DNA of 64,000 nt, taken from Flavobacterium davisii. Lineage in GTDB: Bacteria > Bacteroidota > Bacteroidia > Flavobacteriales > Flavobacteriaceae. How positions within the stretch are numbered: the first letter of the stretch is position 1; each line of letters begins with the position of its first letter. The position numbers were made by a program, and so were the translations under genes. The stretch spans positions 2,914,001 to 2,978,000 of the forward strand of contig NZ_CP067378.1 in assembly GCF_019565505.1 (NCBI RefSeq), written 5' to 3'. This document shows positions 1 through 11,360 of the stretch, piece after piece. Below the pieces are notes generated by a model, which saw nothing but the letters and a program-made list of their open reading frames with translations, did not search any database and had not been told where the DNA came from.

Positions 1-75
1 CATTGGGATTTACAATTTGCATTTTTTCGAAATTTTTCATAAATTTTCATTTTATCAAAATGCGAGGAAATAGAA

Positions 76-160
76 TATCTTTGCTAAAATTATTCTATAC
101 GAGATAAGATGGTGTTTGATCATTGATTCTCTCAAAGGCTCCCATTTGGAAGCCTTTTTG
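76..160 (+). ncRNA. Possible short transcript: promoter-like box plus terminator
   Basis: A TATCTTTG box at 76-83 fits the flavobacterial -7 consensus TAnnTTTG. About 50 bases further on, AAAGGCT (134-140) pairs with AGCCTTT (151-157) and is followed by a T run, which is a typical intrinsic terminator. No open reading frame of useful length lies between them. The pair could delimit a small RNA of about 70 nt. Equally, the hairpin may simply terminate a gene lying before the window. I see no clear TTG -33 element. Confidence 0.3.
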
Positions 161-333
161 CATTTTAGCCAAAATTTGGGAGGGGATAAATTCACCATTT
201 TTTACATAGGCTTCGGTCGCAAATACAAGTTAGCTCTCATTTGTTAAAGAACACTACTTTTTTGAAATCTGGGTTAAATAATGAATATAGAAAACTCAAG
301 TAAAAGACAAACAAAAGTGTTGAAAAGGATCAT

Positions 334-528
334 TTATTGATCATACTGTGTCAAGTTTCTATACGTAAAATATAAATTTCGAGAAGCAGAAAATGACTTA
401 TTAAATATAAAAACTATTTCTTTACAAATTTTACTTCTCGAAGAATGAAATAATTTGCACACTTCCAAAGGCATACTATCTACTAAAAGTAGTTTTTTTA
501 AATCATTTAGTTTTGTTACCATCTTCAT
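334..528 (-). pseudogene. IS982-family transposase fragment
   Basis: The minus frame reads LVDSMPLEVCKL followed by SSRSKICKE and a degenerate ASRNLYF stretch. This matches, from memory of the family, the central DDE region of IS982 transposases (typically IDSMPLEVCK...RSKICKE...). Only about 64 codons remain of a protein that is normally near 290 residues, and no second half or inverted repeats are visible nearby. It is best read as the relic of an old insertion. The identification rests on motif recall and not on a search. Confidence 0.6.
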
Positions 529-1190
529 TTTATTTGCTCAATAAAAGCAAATAATTTTTACTTTCTTTTATTTAAAAAATTCTTCGTTCTGTTTTAATTA
601 GAATATGAAACTCTTTTGTATATCTAAATCAATGATAATTAGTATCTATTGAATTAATAAACTATATTGATTGATGGTTTTATTTATCTATTTTGGTTTT
701 TCATTAATTAAATTATGAAATAGATGTTATTAGTTTGTTTTTTATTATTTTAGCTGTTTTTTTTTATAATTTGTTGTGAAAAAATGTTTTTAAAAATAAT
801 TAACAAGTATTTGTCTTTTTTGTTTTTTAATAGTTAAAATAGTGTAATATGGGTGAAAAATAAAATAAATTATCTAGATAATTCATGTCTTTAAACGAAT
901 TATCGTATTAAAAAGTAAGTCAAATTAAAAAATCATAATCTTACGATCATATATAATAGAGCGTATTGGTTATTTAAATTTTTAGTTGATTGTGGGTATT
1001 GTGGGGTATTCTTAACCTCATATAGAAGGTAAAAGCATTTATTGTAAATCAGTATGACTTTTAGTGATATCTTTTTAAAATTCTGAAAATAATTGATTTT
1101 TATATTTTAAAGAGATAATAGTTTAAATAGTATAATATGTGAAAGCATATTTTTAAAACCTTATTCTAAAATTTTTAAAAAAAATAATAT
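529..1190. other. AT-rich intergenic region upstream of the adhesin gene
   Basis: Very AT-rich with many short T and A runs and no credible reading frame. It presumably holds the adhesin promoter, but I found no unambiguous TTG plus TAnnTTTG pair. Nothing else is recognisable. Confidence 0.5.
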
Positions 1191-4100
1191 ATGGTCGAAA
1201 AAATACCAAAAACATTTGGACATAAAGTTAGAAATTTAATTTTTCTAATGAGTTTTATTATGTCATTTTTTTTATCCGTTGAAAAATCATATTCGCAATG
1301 TGGGAATGGTTTTCAGCAAGGGGGCTTTTTGATGAATGTAAATAATAATATTTATTCTGTTAATATAAGAACAGGTAAATCTACTTTTATAACGACTAGT
1401 CCTTTTGTAAGCGGAGTAGGAACGGGAGGTCTGAATTCTTTTGCTACTGATGCGGCAAAAAGAATAATGTATTATGTCAATACTGCTAATTTAGCTTCTA
1501 ATACTACTTTGTATGCTTACAATATAGCGACTAATACACATGTTGTGGTATCGTCAAATGTCACAGTTCAAGGTATAACGCTGGGAACAGCCGGTGTAGG
1601 TTCTGGAGGAGCTGCTTTTGATGGGGGATTTTTGTATTTAGCGATAGAGCAATCTCTTACAGGTACACCTAATCCTGATACAGTAATCTATAAATGTACG
1701 ATGTCAGCTGATGGTTTGACATTAGTTAATGCTGTACCTGTAATTCAGATTGACGAAGCTGAATCTATGGGAGATTTTGCTATTATAGGAGATCTAATGG
1801 TTAGAACTTTTGGAGGTGAAGTTTTTGAGTATACAATACCAGCAACTTATGTCTTTGGTAGTAATACGGTATATACTTCTAAAGTATCAGGGAGTGGTAC
1901 TTATGTATCTCAAATAGCTCAAGATCATTTAAATAATTTATGGTTAGTTGGTGATAGAGTTAGACAATATTTTCCAAGTACTCATACTATTTCTAATACG
2001 GAAGTAGTGACTACATCTGATGGTGTTACAAAGGATATACCAAGTCCGTTCGATGCAGGTGGATGTGTTGCTGCAGATGGTATTATAGGGAGGAGAGTTT
2101 ACCGAGACTCTAATAACAATGGTATTTTTGATAGTGTAGATACAGGAATAGTTGGAGTAACAATTAATATTCATGATGATTTAAATAAGAATGGAATTAT
2201 TGATATTGATGATCTTTTACTAACAACTGTTACTACTGGAGTAGGAGGTTTTTATAATGTGAGTGGTTTGCTTCCGTGTGATTATATTGTGAGAGTGACT
2301 GATACAGGAAAAGTTATCGATGGAAGTGCTATTTCAACCACAGGAGGAAATATACAAACAGAGGCATTGTCTATATCTGAGTCAAATTTAACACATGATT
2401 TTGGATATTTTACCCCTAATTCGAATTTAGGAATAACAAAAACAGTTAGTAACGCTACACCTAATGTAGGTAGTAATGTAACTTTTACACTTACGGTAAC
2501 TAATGCCGGACCAAGTACTGCAACGGGAGTTATCGTAAATGATTTACTACCATCAGGTTATACTTTTGTTGGTAGTTTGCCTTCCGTAGGAACTTATAAT
2601 TCAGGTACTGGAGTTTGGACTATTGGTGCATTAACAAATGGAGCTATAGAAACATTAAATATTGTAGCAACGGTTAAAGCTACAGGTAGTTATGTAAATA
2701 CTGCTACTGTTACAGGAATTGAGTTTGATCCTACACTAGGTAATAACTCTTCTACTAGTACACCTATTCCAATAAATGTGATAGTAGCAGTAAATGATCC
2801 AAAAATAACAGTTGCGAGTACAAATGCTATAGTTACAGTGCCAGGGAATGTTACGACAAATGATACATTAAATGGAGTAGCGGTTACCTCAGCTAATACC
2901 AATGTAACGCCTGTTACAACGGGTCCATTAAGCGTAGATTCAGAAGGAAATATAACGGTAGCGGCCAATACTCCATCAGGAGTTTATAATGTTACATATC
3001 AGTTATGTGAAGCAAATCCAGTTACGGGGTCTAATATAACCCCTTCAAATTGTACAACAGCCATTGCTATAGTAGAAGTTAAAAACGATTTAATAGCTAA
3101 AGATGATAATTTAGGTACGATTGCTACCTCAGCCACAGCAACTACTGCCGCAGGAAGCGTTTTAGCGAATAATGTAAACGGAGCTGATACATTAAATGGC
3201 GTTGCAGTAACCACCGCCAACACAGATGTAACCCCTGTTACAACAGGTTCTATTCGTATCGATGTAGATGGCAATGTAACTATCCAGCCGAGTACCCCAA
3301 GTGGTACTTACACGATTCCTTATACAATTTGTGAAACAGGAGCCACACCAGTAAACTGTAAAACAGCCAATATAACTGTAGAAGTTAAAAACGATTTAAT
3401 AGCTAAAGATGATAATTTAGGTACGATTGCTACCTCAGCCACAGCAACTACTGCTGCAGGAAGCGTTTTAGCGAATAATGGAAGCGGATTCGATACATTA
3501 AATGGCGTTGCAGTAACCACCGCCAACACAGATGTAACCCCTGTTACAACAGGTTCTATTCGTATCGATGTAGATGGTAATGTAACTATCCAGCCAGGTA
3601 CCCCAAGTGGTACTTACACGATTCCTTACACAATTTGTGAAACAGGAGCCACACCAGTAAACTGTAAAACAGCCAATATAACTGTAGAAGTTAAAAACGA
3701 TTTAATAGCTAAAGATGATAATTTAGGTACGATTGCTACCTCAGCCACAGCAACTACTGCTGCAGGAAGCGTTTTAGCGAATAATGGAAGCGGATTCGAT
3801 ACATTAAATGGCGTTGCAGTAACCACCGCCAACACAGATGTAACCCCTGTTACAACAGGTTCTATTCGTATCGATGTAGATGGCAATGTAACTATCCAGC
3901 CGAGTACCCCAAGTGGTACTTACACGATTCCTTACACAATTTGTGAAACAGGAGCCACACCAGTAAACTGTAAAACAGCCAATATAACTGTAGAAGTTAA
4001 AAACACTATTGATGCAGTAGACGATGCCAAAGTAACTGTTGCTTCAGGAGGTAATACCCTAAATGTAACGTTAAACGATAAGTTAAACGGATCAAACGTT

Positions 4101-7100
4101 ACGATAGGTGCAGCAGTAGGTCAAGTAAGTCTAACAGGTGTAAACGTTCCGGGAGGCTTAACACTAAATACAGATGGTACGATTACTGTAGGGTCTACCA
4201 CACCAAGTGGCACATACCAAGTAGAGTATCAAATCTGTGAGAACGGAGCTAACCCAGCAAACTGCGATAGAACCATTGCTATAGTAGAAGTTAAAAACGA
4301 TTTAATAGCTAAAGATGATAATTTAGGTACGATTGCTACCTCAACTACAGCAACTACTGCCGCAGGAAGCGTTTTAGCGAATAATGGAAACGGAGTCGAT
4401 ACGTTAAATGGCGTTGCAGTAACCACCGCCAACACAGATGTAACCCCTGTTACAACAGGTTCTATTCGTATCGATGTAGATGGTAATGTAACTATCCAAC
4501 CCAGTACCCCAAGTGGTACTTACACGATTCCTTACACAATTTGTGAAACAGGAGCTGCACCAGTAAACTGTAAAACAGCCAATATAACTGTAGAAGTTAA
4601 AAACGATTTAATAGCTAAAGATGATAATTTAGGTACGATTGCTACCTCAGCCACAGCAACTACTGCCGCAGGAAACGTTTTAGCGAATAATGGAAGCGGA
4701 TTCGATACATTAAATGGCGTTGCAGTAACCACCGCCAACACAGATGTAACCCCTGTTACAACAGGTTCTATTCGTATCGATGTAGATGGTAATGTAACTA
4801 TCCAACCGAGTACCCCAAGTGGTACTTACACGATTCCTTATACAATTTGTGAAACAGGAGCTGCACCAGTAAACTGTAAAACAGCCAATATAACTGTAGA
4901 AGTTAAAAACGATTTAATAGCTAAAGATGATAATTTAGGTACGATTGCTACCTCAACTACAGCAACTACTGCCGCAGGAAGCGTTTTAGCGAATAATGGA
5001 AGCGGATTCGATACATTAAATGGCGTTGCAGTAACCACCGCCAACACAGATGTAACCCCTGTTACAACAGGTTCTATTCGTATTGATGTAGATGGTAATG
5101 TAACTATCCAACCGAGTACCCCAAGTGGTACTTACACGATTCCTTACACAATTTGTGAAACAGGAGCCACACCAGTAAACTGTAAAACAGCCAATATAAC
5201 TGTAGAAGTTAAAAACACTATTGATGCAGTAGACGATGCCAAAGTAACTGTTATTTCAGGAGGTAATACACCAAATGTAACGTTAAACGATAAGTTAAAC
5301 GGATCAAACGTTACGATAGGTGCAGCAGTAGGTCAAGTAAGTCTAACAGGTGTAAACGTTCCGGGAGGCTTAACACTAAATACAGATGGTACGATTACTG
5401 TAGGGTCTACCACACCAAGTGGCACATACCAAGTAGAGTATCAAATCTGTGAGAACGGAGCTAACCCAGCAAACTGCGATAGAGCCATTGCTATAGTAGA
5501 AGTTAAAAACGATTTAATAGCTAAAGATGATAATTTAGGTACGATTGCTACCTCAACTACAGCAACTACTGCCGCAGGAAGCGTTTTAGCGAATAATGGA
5601 AACGGAGTCGATACGTTAAATGGCGTTGCAGTAACCACCGCCAACACAGATGTAACCCCTGTTACAACAGGTTCTATTCGTATCGATGTAGATGGCAATG
5701 TAACTATCCAGCCGAGTACCCCAAGTGGTACTTACACGATTCCTTACACAATTTGTGAAACAGGAGCCATACCAGTAAACTGTAAAACAGCCAATATAAC
5801 TGTAGAAGTTAAAAACACTATTGATGCAGTAGACGATGCCAAAGTAACTGTTGCCTCAGGAGGTAATACCCCAAATGTAACGTTAAACGATAAGTTAAAC
5901 GGATCAAACGTTACGATAGGTGCAGCAGTAGGTCAAGTAAGTCTAACAGGTGTAAACATTCCAGTAGGCTTAACATTAAATACAGATGGTACGATTACTG
6001 TAGGGTCTACCACACCAAGTGGCACATACCAAGTAGAGTATCAAATCTGTGAGAACGGAGCTAACCCAGCAAACTGCGATAGAGCCATTGCTATAGTAGA
6101 AGTTAAAAACGATTTAATAGCTAAAGATGATAATTTAGGTACGATTGCTACCTCAGCCACAGCAACTACTGCCGCAGGAAGCGTTTTAGCGAATAATGGA
6201 AGCGGATTCGATACATTAAATGGTGTTGCTGTAACGACAGCCAACACAGATGTAACCCCTGTTACAACAGGTTCTATTCGTATCGATGTAGATGGTAATG
6301 TAACTATCCAACCGAGGTACCCCAAGTGGTACTTACACGATTCCTTATACAATTTGTGAAACAGGAGCTGCACCAGTAAACTGTAAAACAGCCAATATAA
6401 CTGTAGAAGTTAAAAACACTATTGATGCAGTAGACGATGCCAAAGTAACTGTTGCTTCAGGAGGTAATACCCTAAATGTAACGTTAAACGATAAGTTAAA
6501 CGGATCAAACGTTACGATAGGTGCAGCAGTAGGTCAAGTAAGTCTAACAGGTGTAAATGTTCCGAGAGGCTTAACACTAAATACAGATGGTACGATTACT
6601 GTAGGGTCTACCACACCAAGTGGCACATACCAAGTAGAGTATCAAATCTGTGAGAACGGAGCTAACCCAGCAAACTGCGATAGAGCCATTGCTATAGTAG
6701 AAGTTAAAAACGATTTAATAGCTAAAGATGATAATTTAGGTACGATTGCTACCTCAACTACAGCAACTACTGCCGCAGGAAGCGTTTTAGCGAATAATGG
6801 AAACGGAGTCGATACGTTAAATGGCGTTGCAGTAACCACCGCCAACACAGATGTAACCCCTGTTACAACAGGTTCTATTCGTATCGATGTAGATGGTAAT
6901 GTAACTATCCAACCGAGTACCCCAAGTGGTACTTACACGATTCCTTACACAATTTGTGAAACAGGAGCCATACCAGTAAACTGTAAAACAGCCAATATAA
7001 CTGTAGAAGTTAAAAACACTATTGATGCAGTAGACGATGCCAAAGTAACTGTTGCTTCAGGAGGTAATACCCTAAATGTAACGTTAAACGATAAGTTAAA

Positions 7101-10100
7101 CGGATCAAACGTTACGATAGGTGCAGCAGTAGGTCAAGTAAGTCTAACAGGTGTAAATGTTCCGAGGAGGCTTAACACTAAATACAGATGGTACGATTAC
7201 TGTAGGGTCTACCACACCAAGTGGCACATACCAAGTAGAGTATCAAATCTGTGAGAACGGAGCTAACCCAGCAAACTGCGATAGAGCCATTGCTATAGTA
7301 GAAGTTAAAAACGATTTAATAGCTAAAGATGATAATTTAGGTACGATTGCTACCTCAACTACAGCAACTACTGCCGCAGGAAGCGTTTTAGCGAATAATG
7401 GAAACGGAGTCGATACGTTAAATGGCGTTGCAGTAACCACCGCCAACACAGATGTAACCCCTGTTACAACAGGTTCTATTCGTATCGATGTAGATGGCAA
7501 TGTAACTATCCAGCCGAGTACCCCAAGTGGTACTTACACGATTCCTTACACAATTTGTGAAACAGGAGCCATACCAGTAAACTGTAAAACAGCCAATATA
7601 ACTGTAGAAGTTAAAAACACTATTGATGCAGTAGACGATGCCAAAGTAACTGTTGCCTCAGGAGGTAATACCCCAAATGTAACGTTAAACGATAAGTTAA
7701 ACGGATCAAACGTTACGATAGGTGCAGCAGTAGGTCAAGTAAGTCTAACAGGTGTAAACATTCCAGTAGGCTTAACATTAAATACAGATGGTACGATTAC
7801 TGTAGGGTCTACCACACCAAGTGGCACATACCAAGTAGAGTATCAAATCTGTGAGAACGGAGCTAACCCAGCAAACTGCGATAGAGCCATTGCTATAGTA
7901 GAAGTTAAAAACGATTTAATAGCTAAAGATGATAATTTAGGTACGATTGCTACCTCAGCCACAGCAACTACTGCCGCAGGAAGCGTTTTAGCGAATAATG
8001 GAAGCGGATTCGATACATTAAATGGTGTTGCTGTAACGACAGCCAACACAGATGTAACCCCTGTTACAACAGGTTCTATTCGTATCGATGTAGATGGTAA
8101 TGTAACTATCCAACCAGTACCCCAAGTGGTACTTACACGATTCCTTATACAATTTGTGAAACAGGAGCTGCACCAGTAAACTGTAAAACAGCCAATATAA
8201 CTGTAGAAGTTAAAAACGATTTAATAGCTAAAGATGATAATTTAGGTACGATTGCTACCTCAGCCACAGCAACTACTGCCGCAGGAAGCGTTTTAGCGAA
8301 TAATGGAAGCGGATTCGATACATTAAATGGCGTTGCAGTAACCACCGCCAACACAGATGTAACCCCTGTTACAACAGGTTCTATTCGTATCGATGTAGAT
8401 GGTAATGTAACTATCCAACCCAGTACCCCAAGTGGTACTTACACGATTCCTTATACAATTTGTGAAACAGGAGCCACACCAGCAAACTGTAAAACAGCTG
8501 AAGTAATTGTTGAAGTTAAAAATGAATTAGTTGCTAAAAACGATAACTTAGGTACTGTAGCTACTTCTGCTACCACGAGTACCCCAGCAGGAAGCGTTTT
8601 AGCGAATAATAATGGAAACGGAGCCGATACATTAAATGGTGTTGCTGTAACGACAGCCAATACAGATGTAACCCCTGTTACAACAGGTTCTATTCGTATC
8701 GATGTAGATGGTAATGTAACTATCCAGCCGAGTACCCCAAGTGGTACTTACACGATTCCTTATACAATTTGTGAAACAGGAGCTACACCAGCAAACTGTA
8801 AAACAGCTGAAGTAATTGTTGAAGTTAAAAATGAATTAGTTGCTAAAAACGATAACTTAGGTACTGTAGCTACTTCTGCTACCACGAGTACCCCAGCAGG
8901 AAGCGTTTTAGCGAATAATGGAAACGGAGTCGATACGTTAAATGGCGTTGCAGTAACCACTGCCAACACAGATGTAACCCCTGTTACAACAGGTTCTATT
9001 CGTATCGATGTAGATGGTAATGTAACTATCCAGCCGAGTACCCCAAGTGGTACTTACACGATTCCTTATACAATTTGTGAAACAGGAGCTACACCAGCAA
9101 ACTGTAAAACAGCTGAAGTAATTGTTGAAGTTAAAAATCAATTAGTTGCTAAAAACGATAACTTAGGTACTGTAGCTACTTCTGCTACCACGAGCACCCC
9201 AGCAGGAAGCGTTTTAGCGAATAACGGAAACGGATTCGATACATTAAATGGCGTTGCAGTAACCACCGCCAACACAGATGTAACCCCTGTTACAACAGGT
9301 TCTATTCGTATTGATGTAGATGGTAATGTAACTATCCAGCCGAGTACCCCAAGTGGTACTTACAGGATTCCTTATACAATTTGTGAAACAGGAGCCACAC
9401 CAGCAAACTGCGATACCGCAATTGCTATAGTAGAAGTTAAAAACCCAATAGTTTTAGGAGGGCCTGATAAAGAGTTAATAGTATCAGGTACTACAGGAAC
9501 AGTGTCTATTTATAGTGATGATACATTTAATGGAAAGCCATTATCATCTACCATAGGAACAGGAGTAGGTCAGGTAACAGTCACAACAACAGGATTACCA
9601 CAGGGGATGATACTTAATTCTAATGGAACAATTACAGTAGATGATACAGTTGATAATAATACGTATACTTTTACTTATACTGTTTGTGAGAATGGGGCTT
9701 TAGTTCCAAATTGTGTTACGCAAACAGTTACTATAGAGGTTTCAGTTAAGGTTGATGCAAACGATGATAAATTTGTTACAACAAATGGAGGTTCAGGTTC
9801 TGTAGTAGGGAATGTTTTAGTAAATGATGCTACAAGTAAAGGTTCTGCAACAATTAATAATGTGGTATTAACCCAAAGTACTTTTGCCCAGCCAATAATT
9901 ACTGTACCATCAAAATCTCCAGTGCCGTATCTAAATGCAGCTACAGGAGAGGTAATAGTTCCAATAGGAACGCCAGCAGGTACTTACAGTTTCACATATA
10001 ATGCGTGCTTAGTAATTAAACCTGGTATTTGCGATACTGCCACTGTAACAGTAACGGTTAATCCGTCAAACAATGAGGAACTTGTTATTTACAACCACAT

Positions 10101-10380
10101 GACACCTAATGGAGATGGTGATAATGAAATATTCTTTATAGACGGAATAGATAAATTTCCTAATAATTCAGTAGAAGTTTACAACCGTTGGGGAGTATTA
10201 GTGTACGAGGCAACAAGTTATAACAATAACGATCGCGCATTCCGAGGCATATCATCAGGAAGAGTTACGATTGAAAAATCAACACAATTGCCAGAAGGGA
10301 CATATTATTATATGCTTAAATATGAAAACACAAGTGGTGTAACGAAAGAAAAAGCAGGTTATTTATATATCAATAGATAG
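1191..10380 (+). CDS. Giant repetitive cell-surface adhesin with T9SS type-B C-terminal domain (SprB-like)
   Basis: Secreted surface protein of about 3060 residues once three frameshifts are bridged (extra base in CCGAGG at 6312-6317 and at 7162-7167, missing base at 8113-8117); their net effect restores a length divisible by three. Order of parts: signal peptide (about 1-36, ending near SYSQ); a propeller-like N-terminal region; an SdrD_B/Cna-like domain (about 300-405, motif [13 protein letters not shown]); a DUF11 domain (about 412-530, [19 protein letters not shown]); a long array of about 100-residue repeats (about 633-2750); and a gliding-motility-associated C-terminal domain (last about 100 residues, [10 protein letters not shown]...[11 protein letters not shown]...GTYYYMLKY), which is the type-B T9SS sorting signal. 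Known type-B cargo such as SprB needs a SprF-family partner, and one follows directly. Likely role: adhesion or gliding. Repeat number may be misassembled. Confidence 0.85.
3087..9444 (+). repeat. Coding tandem repeat array of A (about 306 bp) and B (about 294 bp) units
   Basis: A units begin [15 protein letters not shown] and lie at about 3087, 3393, 3699, 4299, 4605, 4911, 5511, 6111, 6712, 7313, 7913 and 8218. Three diverged A' units ([15 protein letters not shown] type) start near 8524, 8833 and 9139. B units begin [12 protein letters not shown] and lie at about 4005, 5217, 5817, 6418, 7018 and 7619. The order is AAAB AAAB AB AB AB AB AA A'A'A'. Many copies are almost identical at DNA level, including third codon positions, which points to recent duplication or gene conversion. 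Units end with a conserved Cys-containing ICE..G..P.NC pattern. The array is coding and is not a CRISPR. Confidence 0.9.
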
Positions 10381-10392
10381 AGAATTAATATT

Positions 10393-10412
10393 CCTCCGTC
10401 TTGAGGCGGAGG
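10393..10412 (+). promoter_or_regulatory. Intergenic hairpin between adhesin and porP-like gene
   Basis: CCTCCG and CGGAGG form a perfect 6-bp GC stem around a short loop, followed by GTATTTAAAAAAAG. Located in the 54-bp gap inside the putative operon, it could be a processing site or a partial terminator that lowers expression of downstream genes relative to the adhesin. The T run is poor, so a full terminator is unlikely. Confidence 0.4.
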
Positions 10413-10434
10413 GTATTTAAAAAAAGAAAATGAT

Positions 10435-11350
10435 ATGAAAAACAAAATTATATATTTACTACTTTTAATGAGCGGAGTTATTTTTGCTCAACAAGAAGCA
10501 CAGTATACTCAATATATGTACAACACTGCTAATGTAAATCCGAGGTTATGCAGGAACTAGAGGATGTTTTAGTGCTTTAATAATGCACCGTTCCCAATGG
10601 GTAGGTTTAGAAGGAGCCCCTAAGACCAATACGTTAGCCTTAAGTACACCTTTAGGAATTAACAATAAAATGGGATTAGGAGTAAGTGTAATAAATGACA
10701 AAATAGGGCCTTCCGATGAAAATGCGATATCGGTAGATTTAAGTTATAATATTCCAGTTTCAGAGGGATCAAAATTGTCTTTTGGAATAAAAGGGACGGC
10801 AAATTTCTTTAGTGTTGATTTTAACAAAACTAACATTCATAATGTGTCGGATGGTTTGATAAGACAAAATGTAGATAATCGTTTTTTTCCTAACGTAGGA
10901 GCTGGAGCATTTTGGTATTCAGAGAAGACCTATGTAGGCTTATCAATTCCCTTTATATTGGAGCAAAAATATTACGATAATGACGTGCAATACGTAGCAA
11001 GTGAGCGTATGCACCCACACTTAATAGCGGGTCATGTATTTCGTTTAAGTAGTGAAGTGCAGTTTAAGCCAACAACTATGATAAAATATGTAAACGGAGC
11101 TCCATTACAAGTTGATTTATCAGGTAATTTTTGGTTTAATGAAAAATTTTCATTGGGAGCGGCCTATCGTTGGAGTGCTGCATGGAGTGCCATGGCAGGA
11201 TTTCAGATTAACGACTCTTGGCTAATAGGATACGCCTATGATCGAGATGTTACCAGATTAGGGAATTTTAATTCTGGTTCACACGAAGTATTTTTACGTT
11301 ATGAATTGTTTAAACGAGTAGAAAAAGTGGTAGCCCCACGTTTCTTCTAA
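10435..11350 (+). CDS. PorP/SprF family type IX secretion outer-membrane protein
   Basis: About 304 residues after removing one extra base in CCGAGG (10541-10546), which restores VNPGYAGTRG; the canonical family motif is NPAYAG. It starts MKNKIIYLLLLMSGVIFAQQ, a signal peptide, then QYTQYMYNT..NP..AG and HRSQWVG, hallmarks of PorP/SprF proteins. It is predicted to be an outer-membrane beta-barrel. In Flavobacterium johnsoniae SprF is needed for surface delivery of SprB, and type-B CTD cargo genes commonly sit beside a PorP/SprF gene. Its position directly after the giant adhesin and before an OmpA-family gene fits a dedicated partner role. The family call is secure; the partner role is inferred. 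Confidence 0.88.
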
Positions 11351-11360
11351 AACTATTATT

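Noticed and set aside
2690..8969. Many minus-strand open frames of about 68-92 codons inside the adhesin (reading like [12 protein letters not shown])
   Set aside because: They repeat with the coding units of the adhesin, are antisense to strongly supported protein sequence, and have no independent start context; they are shadows.
3087..9444. Regularly spaced repeats that might suggest a CRISPR array
   Set aside because: Units are about 300 bp, in frame, and encode a conserved protein repeat; there are no short repeats with unique spacers and no cas genes.
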